Source: PALSA-660 sp036508875 (GTDB lineage: Bacteria > Actinomycetota > Coriobacteriia > Anaerosomatales > PALSA-660). Taken from it: a DNA stretch of 64,000 bases. How positions within the stretch are numbered: position 1 is the stretch's first letter; each line of letters begins with the position of its first letter. The stretch is taken from contig DATCGP010000012.1 in NCBI GenBank assembly GCA_036508875.1, forward strand, positions 1 through 64,000. The letters are read 5' to 3'. A program made the translations under genes and the position numbers. Below, in pieces: positions 16,262 to 25,110 of the stretch. The notes beneath the pieces were generated by a model. That model had not been told where the DNA came from. It did no database searches and worked only from the letters and a program-made list of their open reading frames with translations.

Positions 16262-17386
16262 ATGGGCGACGATCAGACTCTGCGCGTCCTCGACACCTTC
16301 CTCGAAGCGGTCCGGATCGACAGCCCTTCGGGTGAGGAGGCTGCTTTCGCACAGTGGTGCGCGGAGCGCCTTCGCGAGGTCGGCTGCACCGTCCGCTTCG
16401 ACGAGACCGGACCGGCAAGCGGCTCGGACTCCGGCAACCTCATCGCCGAGTTCCCGGGCGATGCGGAAGGCACCGTGGTCGTGTTGTGCGCCCACCTCGA
16501 CACCGTGATGCCGGGCCGCGGGATCCGCCCGGTCGTCGCTGACGGCGTCGTTCGTTCCTCGGGCGACACGATCCTCGCCTCCGACGACAAGGCCGGCGTG
16601 GCAGCGATCATCGAGGCGCTCAGGCGGGTGCGCGAGTCCGGTGCGGTGACCGCTCCGGCACGCGTGATCTTGACCACGGGCGAGGAGATGGGGCTCCAGG
16701 GAGCCAAGGCGATCTCACCGAACGACTGTGCCGGAGACGTCTGCCTGGTCCTGGACGCGCACGGCGCGGTCGGCGGGATCGTGGGCGCAGCGCCGACGCA
16801 GTACACGTTCCGGGCTGAGTTCACGGGCGTTCCCGCCCATGCGGGCGTCGAGCCTGAGAAGGGCCGTTCGGCGCTCATCATGGCCGCCAAGGCCGTGTGC
16901 GCGATGCGGCTCGGGCGCTTGGATGCCGCCACCACGGCCAATGTGGGCGAGATCCGGGGCGGCACGGCGACCAACGTCATCACCGCCTCGTGCGTCATGA
17001 GAGGCGAATGCCGGTCGCTCGACCCGCAGGCCGCGGAGTCGGTGCGTCTGGAGATGGATGCCGCGATGCACGCGGCCGCGCTCGAGGGCGGCGGGACCGT
17101 CCAGGTCGAGTGGAACCTGGAATACGAGGGCTTCCGGTTCCCGCCCGACGACCCGAGCGTGGAGCTGGTCGCAGGAGCGGTCCGCTCGATCGGCATGACT
17201 CCGAGCGTCTTCGAGACCGGCGGTGGGAGCGACGCGAACGTGCTGACGGCGAAGGGGCTCCCATCGATCGTGCTCTCGTGCGGCATGACCGACGTCCACG
17301 GCACCGGTGAGTCCATAGAGGTCGCCGACCTCGTGTCGCTCGTCGACCTGCTGGTCACCGTGTTGGCGAGAGCGGTCGTCCGCTAG
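16262..17386 (+). CDS. M20 family metallopeptidase, PepT-like
   Basis: This is a dinuclear zinc exopeptidase of the M20 family, 374 residues, closest in look to tripeptidase T-like proteins. Metal-site motifs appear in order: AHLDTVMPG, SDDKAGVAAI, TTGEEMGLQGA with the catalytic Glu pair, and VLDAHGAVG. A lid (dimerisation) domain is inserted between about residues 180 and 290, with VPAHAGVEPEKGRSAL at its start, typical of M20. It starts seven bases after pyrG. The substrate is unknown; di- or tripeptides are most likely. A promoter for ald follows directly. Confidence 0.9.
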   Translation: MGDDQTLRVLDTFLEAVRIDSPSGEEAAFAQWCAERLREVGCTVRFDETGPASGSDSGNLIAEFPGDAEGTVVVLCAHLDTVMPGRGIRPVVADGVVRSSGDTILASDDKAGVAAIIEALRRVRESGAVTAPARVILTTGEEMGLQGAKAISPNDCAGDVCLVLDAHGAVGGIVGAAPTQYTFRAEFTGVPAHAGVEPEKGRSALIMAAKAVCAMRLGRLDAATTANVGEIRGGTATNVITASCVMRGECRSLDPQAAESVRLEMDAAMHAAALEGGGTVQVEWNLEYEGFRFPPDDPSVELVAGAVRSIGMTPSVFETGGGSDANVLTAKGLPSIVLSCGMTDVHGTGESIEVADLVSLVDLLVTVLARAVVR

Positions 17387-17413
17387 GCGTGCCGCGGGCC
17401 GCACCTCGTCCCG

Positions 17414-17441
17414 TTGTCCTCGCGAAGGCGAGAGGTACACT
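17414..17441 (+). promoter_or_regulatory. Candidate sigma-70-type promoter for ald
   Basis: TTGTCC at 17414-17419 and TACACT at 17436-17441 are separated by 16 bases, in the gap after the peptidase gene. Transcription would start near 17448, giving a leader of about 115 bases. Confidence 0.5.
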
Positions 17442-17450
17442 GTCGGAGGT

Positions 17451-17465
17451 CCGACCAGAGGTCGG
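17451..17465. promoter_or_regulatory. Palindrome just downstream of the ald promoter, possible operator
   Basis: CCGACC and GGTCGG form a perfect six-base inverted repeat around AGA, immediately after the predicted transcription start. Its position suits a repressor or activator site, but it could also be a short RNA hairpin. Confidence 0.3.
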
Positions 17466-17563
17466 TTGCAGTCATCGCACAAGCCGCTCAGCGGCGTGCA
17501 TATCCGTGCCGGGGCCGGGTCGTGAGTGACCGGTCGACTTGTCGAGGAAGGGAAGAGCCCCAG

Positions 17564-18679
17564 ATGATCATCGGTGTGCCCAAGGAGATCAAGAACAACG
17601 AGTTCCGCGTCGGCATGACGCCCGGCGGCGTCCGCGAGTTCGTCGCGCATGGCCACTCGGTGCTCGTCGAGAACGCAGCGGGGGAAGGTTCCTCTTTCGC
17701 TGACGCCGAGTACGCCACCGCCGGCGCCGAGATCGTCGCCACGGCGGAAGAGGTCTTCGCCCGCGCCGACATGATCGTCAAGGTCAAGGAGCCTCAGCCG
17801 GTCGAGATCGCTCGCCTGCGCGAGGGCCAGATCCTCTACACCTATCTGCACCTCGCTCCCGACTTCGAGCAGACCGAGGGCCTCATCGGCTCCGGCGCCG
17901 TCTGCATCGCGTACGAGACCGTCGAGCTGCCGAACCACTCGTTGCCCTTGCTGGCCCCGATGTCAGAGGTCGCTGGCCGTATGGCCGCGCAGGTCGGCGC
18001 GACCTACCTGCAGAAGCCGTTCGGCGGCCGCGGTGTGCTGATGGGCGGTACCCCGGGCGTCGCCCCGGCGCAGGTCGTCGTGCTCGGCGGCGGCGTGGTC
18101 GGCACGAATGCCGCATACGTCGCGATGGGCATGGGCGCGCACGTCACGATCATGGACATCAACATCGACCGCCTTCGCTACCTCGACGAGATCTGGGGCA
18201 ACAGGGTACGCACCCTGTACTCGAGCAAGCACAACATCGAGGAAGCGGTCTATGCGGCCGACCTTGTCATCGGATCGGTGCTGCTTCCGGGCGCCAAGAC
18301 CCCGTGGCTCGTGACGAAGGACATGCTCCCGAAGATGAAGAGGGGCTCGGTCGTCGTCGACGTCTCCGTCGATCAGGGCGGCTGCATCGAGACCACCCAC
18401 GCCACGACCCACGCCGACCCGACCTTCTTCGTCGACGGCGTGCTGCACTACGGCGTCGCCAACATGCCGGGCGCGGTGCCCAACACCTCCACCCTGGCGC
18501 TCACCAACGCGACGCTGCGTTACGGTCTCGCGATCGCCGACAAGGGCTGGAAGAAGGCCGTTGCCGACGACGCCGCACTCGCCAAGGGCGTCAACATCGT
18601 CGGTGGCAAGGTCACCTACAAGGAGGTCGCGGAAGTGCACGGCCTCGAGTACACGCCGCTGGAGTCGATGCTCGCGTAG
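17564..18679 (+). CDS. ald: Alanine dehydrogenase
   Basis: Alanine dehydrogenase interconverts L-alanine and pyruvate with NAD and ammonia. The 371-residue length is exactly typical. Motifs seen are MIIGVPKEIKNNEFRVGMTP at the N-terminus with the substrate-binding Arg and Lys, KVKEPQ, the NAD-binding VVLGGGVVGTNAAYVAMGMG, and VVDVSVDQGGCIETT near the C-terminus. I chose the ATG at 17564, where homology begins behind a GAGGAAGGGAAG site. It has its own promoter and is followed by a strong terminator, so it is probably a single-gene unit. Confidence 0.97.
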   Translation: MIIGVPKEIKNNEFRVGMTPGGVREFVAHGHSVLVENAAGEGSSFADAEYATAGAEIVATAEEVFARADMIVKVKEPQPVEIARLREGQILYTYLHLAPDFEQTEGLIGSGAVCIAYETVELPNHSLPLLAPMSEVAGRMAAQVGATYLQKPFGGRGVLMGGTPGVAPAQVVVLGGGVVGTNAAYVAMGMGAHVTIMDINIDRLRYLDEIWGNRVRTLYSSKHNIEEAVYAADLVIGSVLLPGAKTPWLVTKDMLPKMKRGSVVVDVSVDQGGCIETTHATTHADPTFFVDGVLHYGVANMPGAVPNTSTLALTNATLRYGLAIADKGWKKAVADDAALAKGVNIVGGKVTYKEVAEVHGLEYTPLESMLA

Positions 18680-18702
18680 GGCATCTCCCGCTGCCTCGTT
18701 CA

Positions 18703-18736
18703 GAGCGGCCGTCCGGGTGATCCCGGGCGGCCGCTC
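18703..18736 (+). terminator. GC-rich terminator hairpin after ald
   Basis: GAGCGGCCG at 18703-18711 pairs with CGGCCGCTC at 18728-18736, and CCGGG at 18713-18717 pairs with CCCGG at 18722-18726 around a TGAT loop, giving a stem of about 15 pairs. The bases after it are only moderately T-rich. Confidence 0.7.
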
Positions 18737-18799
18737 TCGTGCTCTCGTATGTGGGTGCGCTCGGGTGCGCGCAGGTGCGCGGTGCGCGATACTGCACGC

Positions 18800-19828
18800 A
18801 TGAGCAACAGCAACGACAGCGCCACTGGCGGAGCGAGCACCGCGGCGAGCCCGGAGGCGTCGATCCAGGAACCGCCGCCATCGCCATTGGCGCCCCTGGT
18901 CGACGACTTCCTCAGCTACCTCACCGTCGAGCGCGGCGCGTCGGCGAACACGATCTCGGCCTACCGGGCTGACTTGAAGCGATACACGGTGTTCCTGCGC
19001 GAGCGCGGTGTGCCGACGGTGGACGCGGTGACCCGCGACGACGTCGCGGCCTGGATGGGGACCCTTCGCGCGGAGGGTGCCGCGCCCCGCACGATCGAGC
19101 GGCGGGTGGCGGCGGTCAAGTCGTTCCATCGCTTCCTGGTGCGCGAGGGCATCACAACGAACCATCCCACTGCGGCGTTGCCGCTCCCGAAGGTCCCGGA
19201 ACGGTTGCCCGATGTCGTGAGCATCGATGACATCGAGCGGTTCCTGTCGCAGCCTTTCCCGCAGGGCCCGGTGGGGTACCGCGACCGCGCGATGCTCGAG
19301 GTGCTGTACGGCTGCGGCATCCGCGTGAGCGAACTGACCGGGCTCGACCTGCGCGACGTCGAACTGGCGGAAGGCTATCTGCGCGTATTCGGCAAGGGCC
19401 GGAAGGAACGGGTGACGCCCATCGCGGGCGCGGCCGCTTCCGCCCTGCAGGACTACCTGAGCCACGGCCGGCCCTTCCTCCGCACCAAGCACGGCGCGAG
19501 CCGCCAGGACCCGGACGCGGTGTTCCTGAACGTCCGTGGCGGACGTCTCACGCGCGCCACCATCCATGCGCTCGTGCACATGTACGGCGGCCGGGTCGGG
19601 CTCGACCTGCACCCGCACACGCTCCGCCATTCCTTCGCGACACACCTGCTCGAGGGTGGCGCGGACCTACGCGCGCTGCAGGAGATGTTGGGGCACGCGG
19701 ACATCTCGACGACGCAGATCTACACGCATGTGGACCGCTCGCATCTCCGCGAGGAGTACCTGTCGACGCACCCTCGCGCGCGGATCCGGAGCGGGGGCGC
19801 TGCCCGACCTCCCGGACGGGTAGACTAG
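18800..19828 (+). CDS. xerD: Tyrosine recombinase XerD
   Basis: XerD-type site-specific recombinase resolves chromosome dimers at dif with a XerC partner. The 342-residue protein has a low-complexity N-terminal tail of about 30 residues, then a SAM-like core-binding domain and the catalytic domain. Catalytic residues are Arg175 (GIRVSELTG), Lys199 (GKGRKER), His273 and Arg276 (HTLRHSF), His299 (LGHADIS) and the nucleophile Tyr308 (QIYTHV). The ATG at 18800 begins seven bases after GATACT, so the transcript may be leaderless. Its place after pyrG matches the actinobacterial xerD. No dif site or partner gene is seen. Confidence 0.93.
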   Translation: MSNSNDSATGGASTAASPEASIQEPPPSPLAPLVDDFLSYLTVERGASANTISAYRADLKRYTVFLRERGVPTVDAVTRDDVAAWMGTLRAEGAAPRTIERRVAAVKSFHRFLVREGITTNHPTAALPLPKVPERLPDVVSIDDIERFLSQPFPQGPVGYRDRAMLEVLYGCGIRVSELTGLDLRDVELAEGYLRVFGKGRKERVTPIAGAAASALQDYLSHGRPFLRTKHGASRQDPDAVFLNVRGGRLTRATIHALVHMYGGRVGLDLHPHTLRHSFATHLLEGGADLRALQEMLGHADISTTQIYTHVDRSHLREEYLSTHPRARIRSGGAARPPGRVD

Positions 19829-19969
19829 TCCAGAGCGGTGTCTCGCAGGGCCACGAACAGGCACGGGCGATCGCGGAACGGGGCGTCAGGCGGTTGCCCA
19901 CGCCGAGGGTCCGAAGGGATACCATATGCATAAGGAAGTAACGGCGGTGGATAGGGGAAGGTGGTAGGT

Positions 19970-21046
19970 GTGAAGAAGAGTCTTCGTTCGGTTCTCGCGC
20001 TTGTGATCATGATCTGCATGATGGCCATTGTGGTTGCGGGCTGCACGACTCCGACGACGACTACTACGTCGACCACGACCACGACGCCTACGGCGGTCAC
20101 GCTGAAGGCCGCGATGGTGACCGACGTCGGCGGTCTCGGCGACAAGTCGTTCAACGACCTGAGCTGGGCGGGCCTCGAGAAGGCCAAGGCCGATCTGGGC
20201 GTGGACACGAAGGTCCTCACCTCGAAGGTCATGACCGACTACGAGACGAACCTCACGCAGCTCGCGGGAGCCGGCTACAGCCCGGTCTTCGCAGTTGGCT
20301 TCCTCATGCAGGCCGCAGTGAACAAGGTAGCGACCTCGACCCCGGACACGAACTTCGGCGGCATCGACATCGCCCTCGACCCGTGCCCCAGCAACTACGT
20401 GGGCCTGACGTTCAAGGAGCAGGAGGCCGGCTATCTCGCCGGTATCGTTGCCGGACTTGCGACCAAGGACACGTTCGACGCCCGTCTGAACACCCAGAAC
20501 ATCATCGGCTTCGTCGGCGGCATGGAGATCCCTCCGGTCGTCCGGTATCAGGCCGGCTTTGTCGCTGGTGCCAAGTCGGTCAATCCGAGCGTCAAGGTCA
20601 TCTCGCTGTACGCGGGTAAGTTCGACGATCAGGCCAAGGGTAAGGAACTCGGCCTGTCGCTGATCTCGCAGGGCGCGGACGTCGTCTTCGCCGCAGCGGG
20701 CCAGACCGGCATCGGCACGTTCAACGCATGCCAGGAGTCCAAGAAGGCGCTGTTCATCGGCGTCGACACCGACCAGTACATGACCCTGACGAACCCCGGT
20801 GACACGATCCTGACCTCCGCGGTCAAGCGCATCGACGTCGCGGTGTTCGACGTGGTCAAGAAGGCCCTCGACGGCGCCTTCCCCGGTGGGAAGAACCTGA
20901 CCTACGGCCTGGTCGAGGACGGCGTGGGCCTCGCCCCGTACCACGATTTCGATGCCAAGGTGCCGCAGGCCATCAAGGACGCGGTCACCAAGGCGATCTC
21001 CGACATCAAGGCCGGAACGGTTGTCGTTCCCGAGACCGTCAAGTAA
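19970..21046 (+). CDS. BMP family ABC transporter substrate-binding lipoprotein (nucleoside type)
   Basis: This is the solute-binding protein of the downstream importer. The 358-residue precursor has a lipoprotein signal with Cys25 in VVAGC, then a threonine-rich linker of about 16 residues, then the Basic Membrane Protein fold, seen from AAMVTDVGGLGDKSFNDLSW, FKEQEAGYLAG and GFVGGMEIPPV onward. PnrA/BmpA relatives bind purine nucleosides, which is the likely ligand here. The GTG at 19970 is preferred: GGGGAAGGTGG lies just upstream, while the GTG at 19961 overlaps that site. A terminator-like hairpin separates the gene from the transporter subunits, as often seen when the binding protein is made in excess. 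Confidence 0.92.
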   Translation: MKKSLRSVLALVIMICMMAIVVAGCTTPTTTTTSTTTTTPTAVTLKAAMVTDVGGLGDKSFNDLSWAGLEKAKADLGVDTKVLTSKVMTDYETNLTQLAGAGYSPVFAVGFLMQAAVNKVATSTPDTNFGGIDIALDPCPSNYVGLTFKEQEAGYLAGIVAGLATKDTFDARLNTQNIIGFVGGMEIPPVVRYQAGFVAGAKSVNPSVKVISLYAGKFDDQAKGKELGLSLISQGADVVFAAAGQTGIGTFNACQESKKALFIGVDTDQYMTLTNPGDTILTSAVKRIDVAVFDVVKKALDGAFPGGKNLTYGLVEDGVGLAPYHDFDAKVPQAIKDAVTKAISDIKAGTVVVPETVK

Positions 21047-21091
21047 GTCCGTGACGGCGCTCGACGGAACCATCCGTTAGAGGCGATGATG

Positions 21092-21131
21092 GGGGCGGCC
21101 GGTTCTCTCGTGAGGATCCGGTCGCCCCTTT
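21092..21131 (+). terminator. Hairpin with short T-run between the BMP lipoprotein and its ATPase gene
   Basis: GGGGCGGCCGG at 21092-21102 pairs with CCGGTCGCCCC at 21118-21128 (one G-U pair), followed by TTT. It probably acts as a partial terminator that lowers expression of the membrane components, or stabilises the upstream mRNA. Confidence 0.65.
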
Positions 21132-21174
21132 CGCTTGCAAGACAGCTTCGGTATCTGGAGGGGGTACGCCGCGC

Positions 21175-22725
21175 ATGCCGGTTCTCGAACTGCGTGAGAT
21201 AACCAAGGTCTTCCCGGGAGTCCGCGCCAACGACCGGGTCTCGCTGACGCTCGAACGAGGCGAGATCGTCGCGCTGCTGGGTGAGAACGGGGCCGGCAAG
21301 TCGACACTCATGAATGTGGCCTACGGGCTGCTGTCGGCCGACGGCGGCGAGATCCTGGTGGATGGCGCACCCGTCCGCATCAGGAGTCCTCGCGATGCGA
21401 TCGCCCTGGGCATAGGCATGGTCCACCAGCACTTCATGCTCGTCGAGCCGCTCACCGTGACCGAGAACATCATCCTCGGGCACGAGCCCACGCGTTTCGG
21501 CGTGGTGGACCGCAAGGGCGCGCGGAAGCGCGTGGAAGAGCTGTCGCAGCAGTACGGGCTCAAGGTCGAACCCGATGCGGTGGTTCGCGACCTCTCAGTC
21601 GGCATGCAACAGCGCGTCGAGATACTCAAGGCCCTGTACCAGGGCGCTCGCATACTGATCCTCGACGAGCCCACCGCCGTCCTCACCCCGCAGGAAGTCC
21701 GGGAGTTGTTCCGCGTCATCAGGTCGCTCGTCGACGCGGGGCTGTCGGTCGTCTTGATCACGCACAAGCTCGACGAGGTCATGGGCGCGGCGGACCGGGT
21801 CGTAGTCATGCGTGACGGGCGCGTGGTAGGGGAGACGACACCGAAGGAGACCGACCAGATCGGGCTCGCGCGCATGATGGTGGGACGTGACGTCGTGCTT
21901 CGGATCGACAAGGCCGAGGCCCACCCGACCGAAGTCGTGCTCCGCGTCACCGACCTCGTCGTGAAGAGCCAGCGCGGGCTCGAGTCTCTCAAGGGTGTCT
22001 CGCTCGAGGTCCGGGCTGGCGAGATCGTCGGGATCGCGGGTGTCGATGGCAACGGCCAGACGGAGCTCGTCGAGGCGATCGTGGGCCTGCGCCGGGCGAA
22101 CAGCGGGAAGATCGCGCTGAAGGACCGCGACATCACGCGCGCGTCGACGCGGAAGACGATCGAAGCGGGCGTATCGCATGTCCCCGAAGACCGGCACAGG
22201 CGGGGTCTCATACTCGAATTCGACGTGGCGGAGAACCTCATCCTCGGCGACCATCGCCGGATGCCCTTCGCCAGGATGGGCATCACCCGGCCGGGTGCCA
22301 TCTCGATCACCGCGCGCAAGCGGATCGAGGACTACGACATCCGCACGCCTTCCGAGTACGTGTTGGCGGGTGCGCTTTCGGGCGGCAACCAGCAGAAGGT
22401 GGTGCTCGCGCGGGAACTTGGGCGGGAGCCCGAGCTGCTCGTCGCGGCCCAGCCGACCCGCGGCCTCGACGTCGGGGCGATCGAGTTCGTGCACCGCAGG
22501 CTCATCGCCGAACGTGACAGCGGGACAGCGATCCTGCTCGTGAGCATGGAGCTGGAGGAGGTCATGTACTTGTCCGACCGCATCCTCGTGATGTACGGGG
22601 GCTATGTGGTCGCTGAGTTTGAAGCCGGTGAGGTCGATGCGGAGCGGATCGGCTACTACATGACCGGCGGCAAGCCCACCGAGTCGGCGGCCGAACCGGT
22701 CGTGGCGTCGGGGGGTGCGCTGTGA
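21175..22725 (+). CDS. Nucleoside ABC transporter ATP-binding protein with two NBDs (NupO/YufO-like)
   Basis: The 516-residue protein has two nucleotide-binding domains. The first has Walker A GENGAGKST, signature LSVGMQQRVEI and Walker B ILILDEPTAVLTPQE. The second has the degenerate Walker A region GVDGNGQTEL, signature LSGGNQQKVV and AAQPTRGLDVGA in place of a normal Walker B Asp-Glu. This asymmetry is normal for sugar and nucleoside importers of this class. The ATG at 21175 has GGAGGGGG upstream. The stop overlaps the first permease gene by four bases. Confidence 0.94.
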   Translation: MPVLELREITKVFPGVRANDRVSLTLERGEIVALLGENGAGKSTLMNVAYGLLSADGGEILVDGAPVRIRSPRDAIALGIGMVHQHFMLVEPLTVTENIILGHEPTRFGVVDRKGARKRVEELSQQYGLKVEPDAVVRDLSVGMQQRVEILKALYQGARILILDEPTAVLTPQEVRELFRVIRSLVDAGLSVVLITHKLDEVMGAADRVVVMRDGRVVGETTPKETDQIGLARMMVGRDVVLRIDKAEAHPTEVVLRVTDLVVKSQRGLESLKGVSLEVRAGEIVGIAGVDGNGQTELVEAIVGLRRANSGKIALKDRDITRASTRKTIEAGVSHVPEDRHRRGLILEFDVAENLILGDHRRMPFARMGITRPGAISITARKRIEDYDIRTPSEYVLAGALSGGNQQKVVLARELGREPELLVAAQPTRGLDVGAIEFVHRRLIAERDSGTAILLVSMELEEVMYLSDRILVMYGGYVVAEFEAGEVDAERIGYYMTGGKPTESAAEPVVASGGAL

Positions 22726-23870
22726 GCGAGAGTCATGAAGCCACCGTCACCGAGTCACGGTGGATGAGCGTTCTGCGGACGATCGGCGTGCCGATCCTGT
22801 CGGTCTTGCTCGCAGTGGGGATCGGTTCCCTGATCCTCTTGGCGGGAGGATATGACCCGCTGAAGGCGTACGCGGCACTGTTCCAGGGCGCCTTCGGCGG
22901 CCCGATGCGCAAGCCCCTCGACGCGATCGGCGACACGCTGGTGCGCTCGACGCCGCTCATGTTCACAGGCCTCGCGGTCGGCTTCGGCTTCCGCGCGAAC
23001 CTGTTCAACATCGGCGCCGAGGGCCAGTTCATCCTCGGGTCCCTCGGAGCGGCATGGTTCGGCCTGCTCTTCGCCGGCCTGCCCACCATCGCGAGCATCC
23101 CTTTGATCCTGATCGGGGCGGCGCTGTTCGGCGCTGCCTGGGCGTTCATCCCGGCGTTGCTCAAGGCCCGGACCGGAGCGCACGAGGTCATCACGACGAT
23201 GATGTTCTCGTGGATCGCCCTGTACCTCACCTCGTGGATCATCTCGGGCCCTCTTGCAGAGTCCGCGACGAACAACTTCCAGACCCCGATGCTGTCGTCG
23301 GCAGTCTGGCTGCCCACGCTCGACAAGATCATCCCGGGGCTCCCGGCGCTGAAGTACGCGCACGCGGGGCTTCTCGTAGCCATCGCGGCGGCGATCGTCG
23401 TCGCACTGCTGCTACGCCGGACGACCCTGGGATACGAGGTGCGGGCGGTCGGGTTCAACCCAACGGCCGCGCAGAACGGCGGCATCTCGATACCTCTGAC
23501 CACGATCTGGGCCTTGTGCATCTCGGGCGCGCTCGCGGGCATGGCCGGCGCCTCGGAGGTCCTCGGGGTCACGCACCGGATGTACGACCAGGTCTCGGCG
23601 GGGGCGGGATACGGCTTCACGGGGATCGCGGTCGCCCTGCTCGGCAGGAAGAACCCGGCCGGGATCATCGTCGCGGCGCTGCTCTTCGGAGCGCTCTCCG
23701 CCGGTTCCGGCACGATGCAGCTCTTCGCGAGCGTGCCTGACAAGATCGTCATGATCATCCAGGCGCTGATCATCTTCTTCGTGGGTGCGGAGACGATCGT
23801 CAGCTGGTATGTGAAGCGGCGCCAGAGACTCGCGCTCGAGCGAAGGGGAGCCGGCCATGCTGCTGAGTGA
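22722..23870 (+). CDS. Nucleoside ABC transporter permease 1 (NupP-like)
   Basis: This inner-membrane permease of the BPD_transp_2 family has 382 residues and about ten hydrophobic segments. The family stretch FRANLFNIGAEGQFILGSLGA is visible (here cited only in part), as is YEVRAVGFNPTAAQNGGI in the cytoplasmic loop that meets the ATPase. GTG at 22722 overlaps the ATPase stop (GTGA). The C-terminus overlaps the second permease gene by 14 bases, so the three genes are coupled. Confidence 0.93.
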   Translation: MSESHEATVTESRWMSVLRTIGVPILSVLLAVGIGSLILLAGGYDPLKAYAALFQGAFGGPMRKPLDAIGDTLVRSTPLMFTGLAVGFGFRANLFNIGAEGQFILGSLGAAWFGLLFAGLPTIASIPLILIGAALFGAAWAFIPALLKARTGAHEVITTMMFSWIALYLTSWIISGPLAESATNNFQTPMLSSAVWLPTLDKIIPGLPALKYAHAGLLVAIAAAIVVALLLRRTTLGYEVRAVGFNPTAAQNGGISIPLTTIWALCISGALAGMAGASEVLGVTHRMYDQVSAGAGYGFTGIAVALLGRKNPAGIIVAALLFGALSAGSGTMQLFASVPDKIVMIIQALIIFFVGAETIVSWYVKRRQRLALERRGAGHAAE

Positions 23871-24849
23871 TTTCTTCACGCCCGACCTGTTCGCGAGCGC
23901 GATCCGCATCGCGACACCTCTGGCGCTCGCGGCGATCGGCGGCGCGATCTGCGAGCGCTCGGGTGTCGTGAACATCGCGCTGGAAGGGATCATGCTCGTC
24001 GGCGCGTTCGCCGGCGTCGTGATCACGCTCGCGATGGAAGCGAGCAAGGTGCCGTTCCTCGTCGACAACGCGGTCTGGTTCGGAGTTCTTGCCGCCGTTC
24101 TCGCGGGTACTGCCCTCTCTGCGATCCACGCGTTCGCGTCGGTGACGCTGCGGATGGACCAGATCGTCTCCGGCACAGCCCTGAACATCCTGGCGCTCGG
24201 GCTCACGGGCTTCCTGCTCGAGGTGATCTACGGCCACGCCGGCGCGACCAACAGCGTCGTCCATCAGTTGCAGCCGGTCTTCGACTTCCCGGCGGTGCAG
24301 GGCGCGGGGTTCTGGTCGGACGTGTGGTACTGGATCGACCAGCTCGTCTTCAGCTACACGCCGATCGTGTACATGGCGATCATCGCAGCGATCGTCGGTC
24401 AGTGGGCGATGTTCCGGACCCGCTGGGGGCTGCGCCTGCGCGCGCTGGGCGAGCATCCGAGGGCGGCCGACACGGTCGGCGTGCGGATCCAGCGCGGCCG
24501 GTACATGGCGGTGCTGATGTCCGGAGCCTTGGCTGGCCTCGGCGGGGCGTACCTGAGTCTCGAGCAGAACAGTTCCTTCAGCGAGAACATGACGAGCGGC
24601 CGGGGCTTCATCGCTCTCGCGGCGAACATCTTCGGCCGATGGACGCCGATCGGAGGCTACCTCGCGTCCCTGTTGTTCGGGTTCGCGGAGGCGCTCGAGA
24701 TCAAGATGCAGGGGTTCCGGGACGTCTTCCAGATCCCGACGCAGTTCTTCCTCATGCTGCCCTACGTTTTGACAGTGGTCGTGCTCGCGGGCTTCATGGG
24801 CAGGGCGGTCGGTCCGGCGGAAGTCGGGGTGCCGTACGAGAAGGAGTAG
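23857..24849 (+). CDS. Nucleoside ABC transporter permease 2 (NupQ-like)
   Basis: The second permease has 330 residues and about eight hydrophobic segments. It carries GGAICERSGVVNIALEGIML near the N-terminus and LRLRALGEHPRAADTVGV in the ATPase-facing loop, both hallmarks of the YufQ/NupQ side of the heterodimer. With the binding protein, ATPase and first permease it completes an importer, most likely for purine nucleosides. It is the last gene of the operon. The next genes run towards it on the minus strand, with a 33-base spacer. Confidence 0.93.
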   Translation: MLLSDFFTPDLFASAIRIATPLALAAIGGAICERSGVVNIALEGIMLVGAFAGVVITLAMEASKVPFLVDNAVWFGVLAAVLAGTALSAIHAFASVTLRMDQIVSGTALNILALGLTGFLLEVIYGHAGATNSVVHQLQPVFDFPAVQGAGFWSDVWYWIDQLVFSYTPIVYMAIIAAIVGQWAMFRTRWGLRLRALGEHPRAADTVGVRIQRGRYMAVLMSGALAGLGGAYLSLEQNSSFSENMTSGRGFIALAANIFGRWTPIGGYLASLLFGFAEALEIKMQGFRDVFQIPTQFFLMLPYVLTVVVLAGFMGRAVGPAEVGVPYEKE

Positions 24850-24882
24850 CGGAGCGAGCTCCCAGGTCCGCAGCGGACGAGG

Positions 24883-25110
24883 CTACTCGAGCGGATCGTC
24901 CTCTTCGGCGTCCTCTTCCTTCAAGGCCCTGTCCAGCAGCGGCCGAGCGATCAATATCGCGGCGAAGGCCCCGAACACGATCACGTCGAGCACGTCCGGT
25001 GTGAAATTCCACCCCCGGAGACCGGACTCCACGACGTAGGCGACGACCGCGACGGTGAGCAGCACGGGCCATGAGAGCCGGAGTCCCGCGGGTCGCAACG
25101 ATGGACTCAT
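24883..25110 (-). CDS. Small two-helix membrane protein of unknown function
   Basis: This 75-residue protein has two predicted membrane segments (about residues 12-28 and 40-58) and a very acidic tail ending KEEDAEEDDPLE. I do not recognise a family. The ATG overlaps the stop of the upstream DUF4349 gene by four bases (ATGA), so the two are translationally coupled and probably act together. The frame is open further upstream, but that part is Arg/Pro-rich and lies over the other gene, so I do not count it. Confidence 0.65.
   Translation of the reverse strand: MSPSLRPAGLRLSWPVLLTVAVVAYVVESGLRGWNFTPDVLDVIVFGAFAAILIARPLLDRALKEEDAEEDDPLE

Noticed and set aside
20041..20100. ACG/ACC-type short tandem repeats in DNA
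   Set aside because: They encode the threonine-rich linker after the lipoprotein cysteine and are explained by the protein, not by a separate repeat element.
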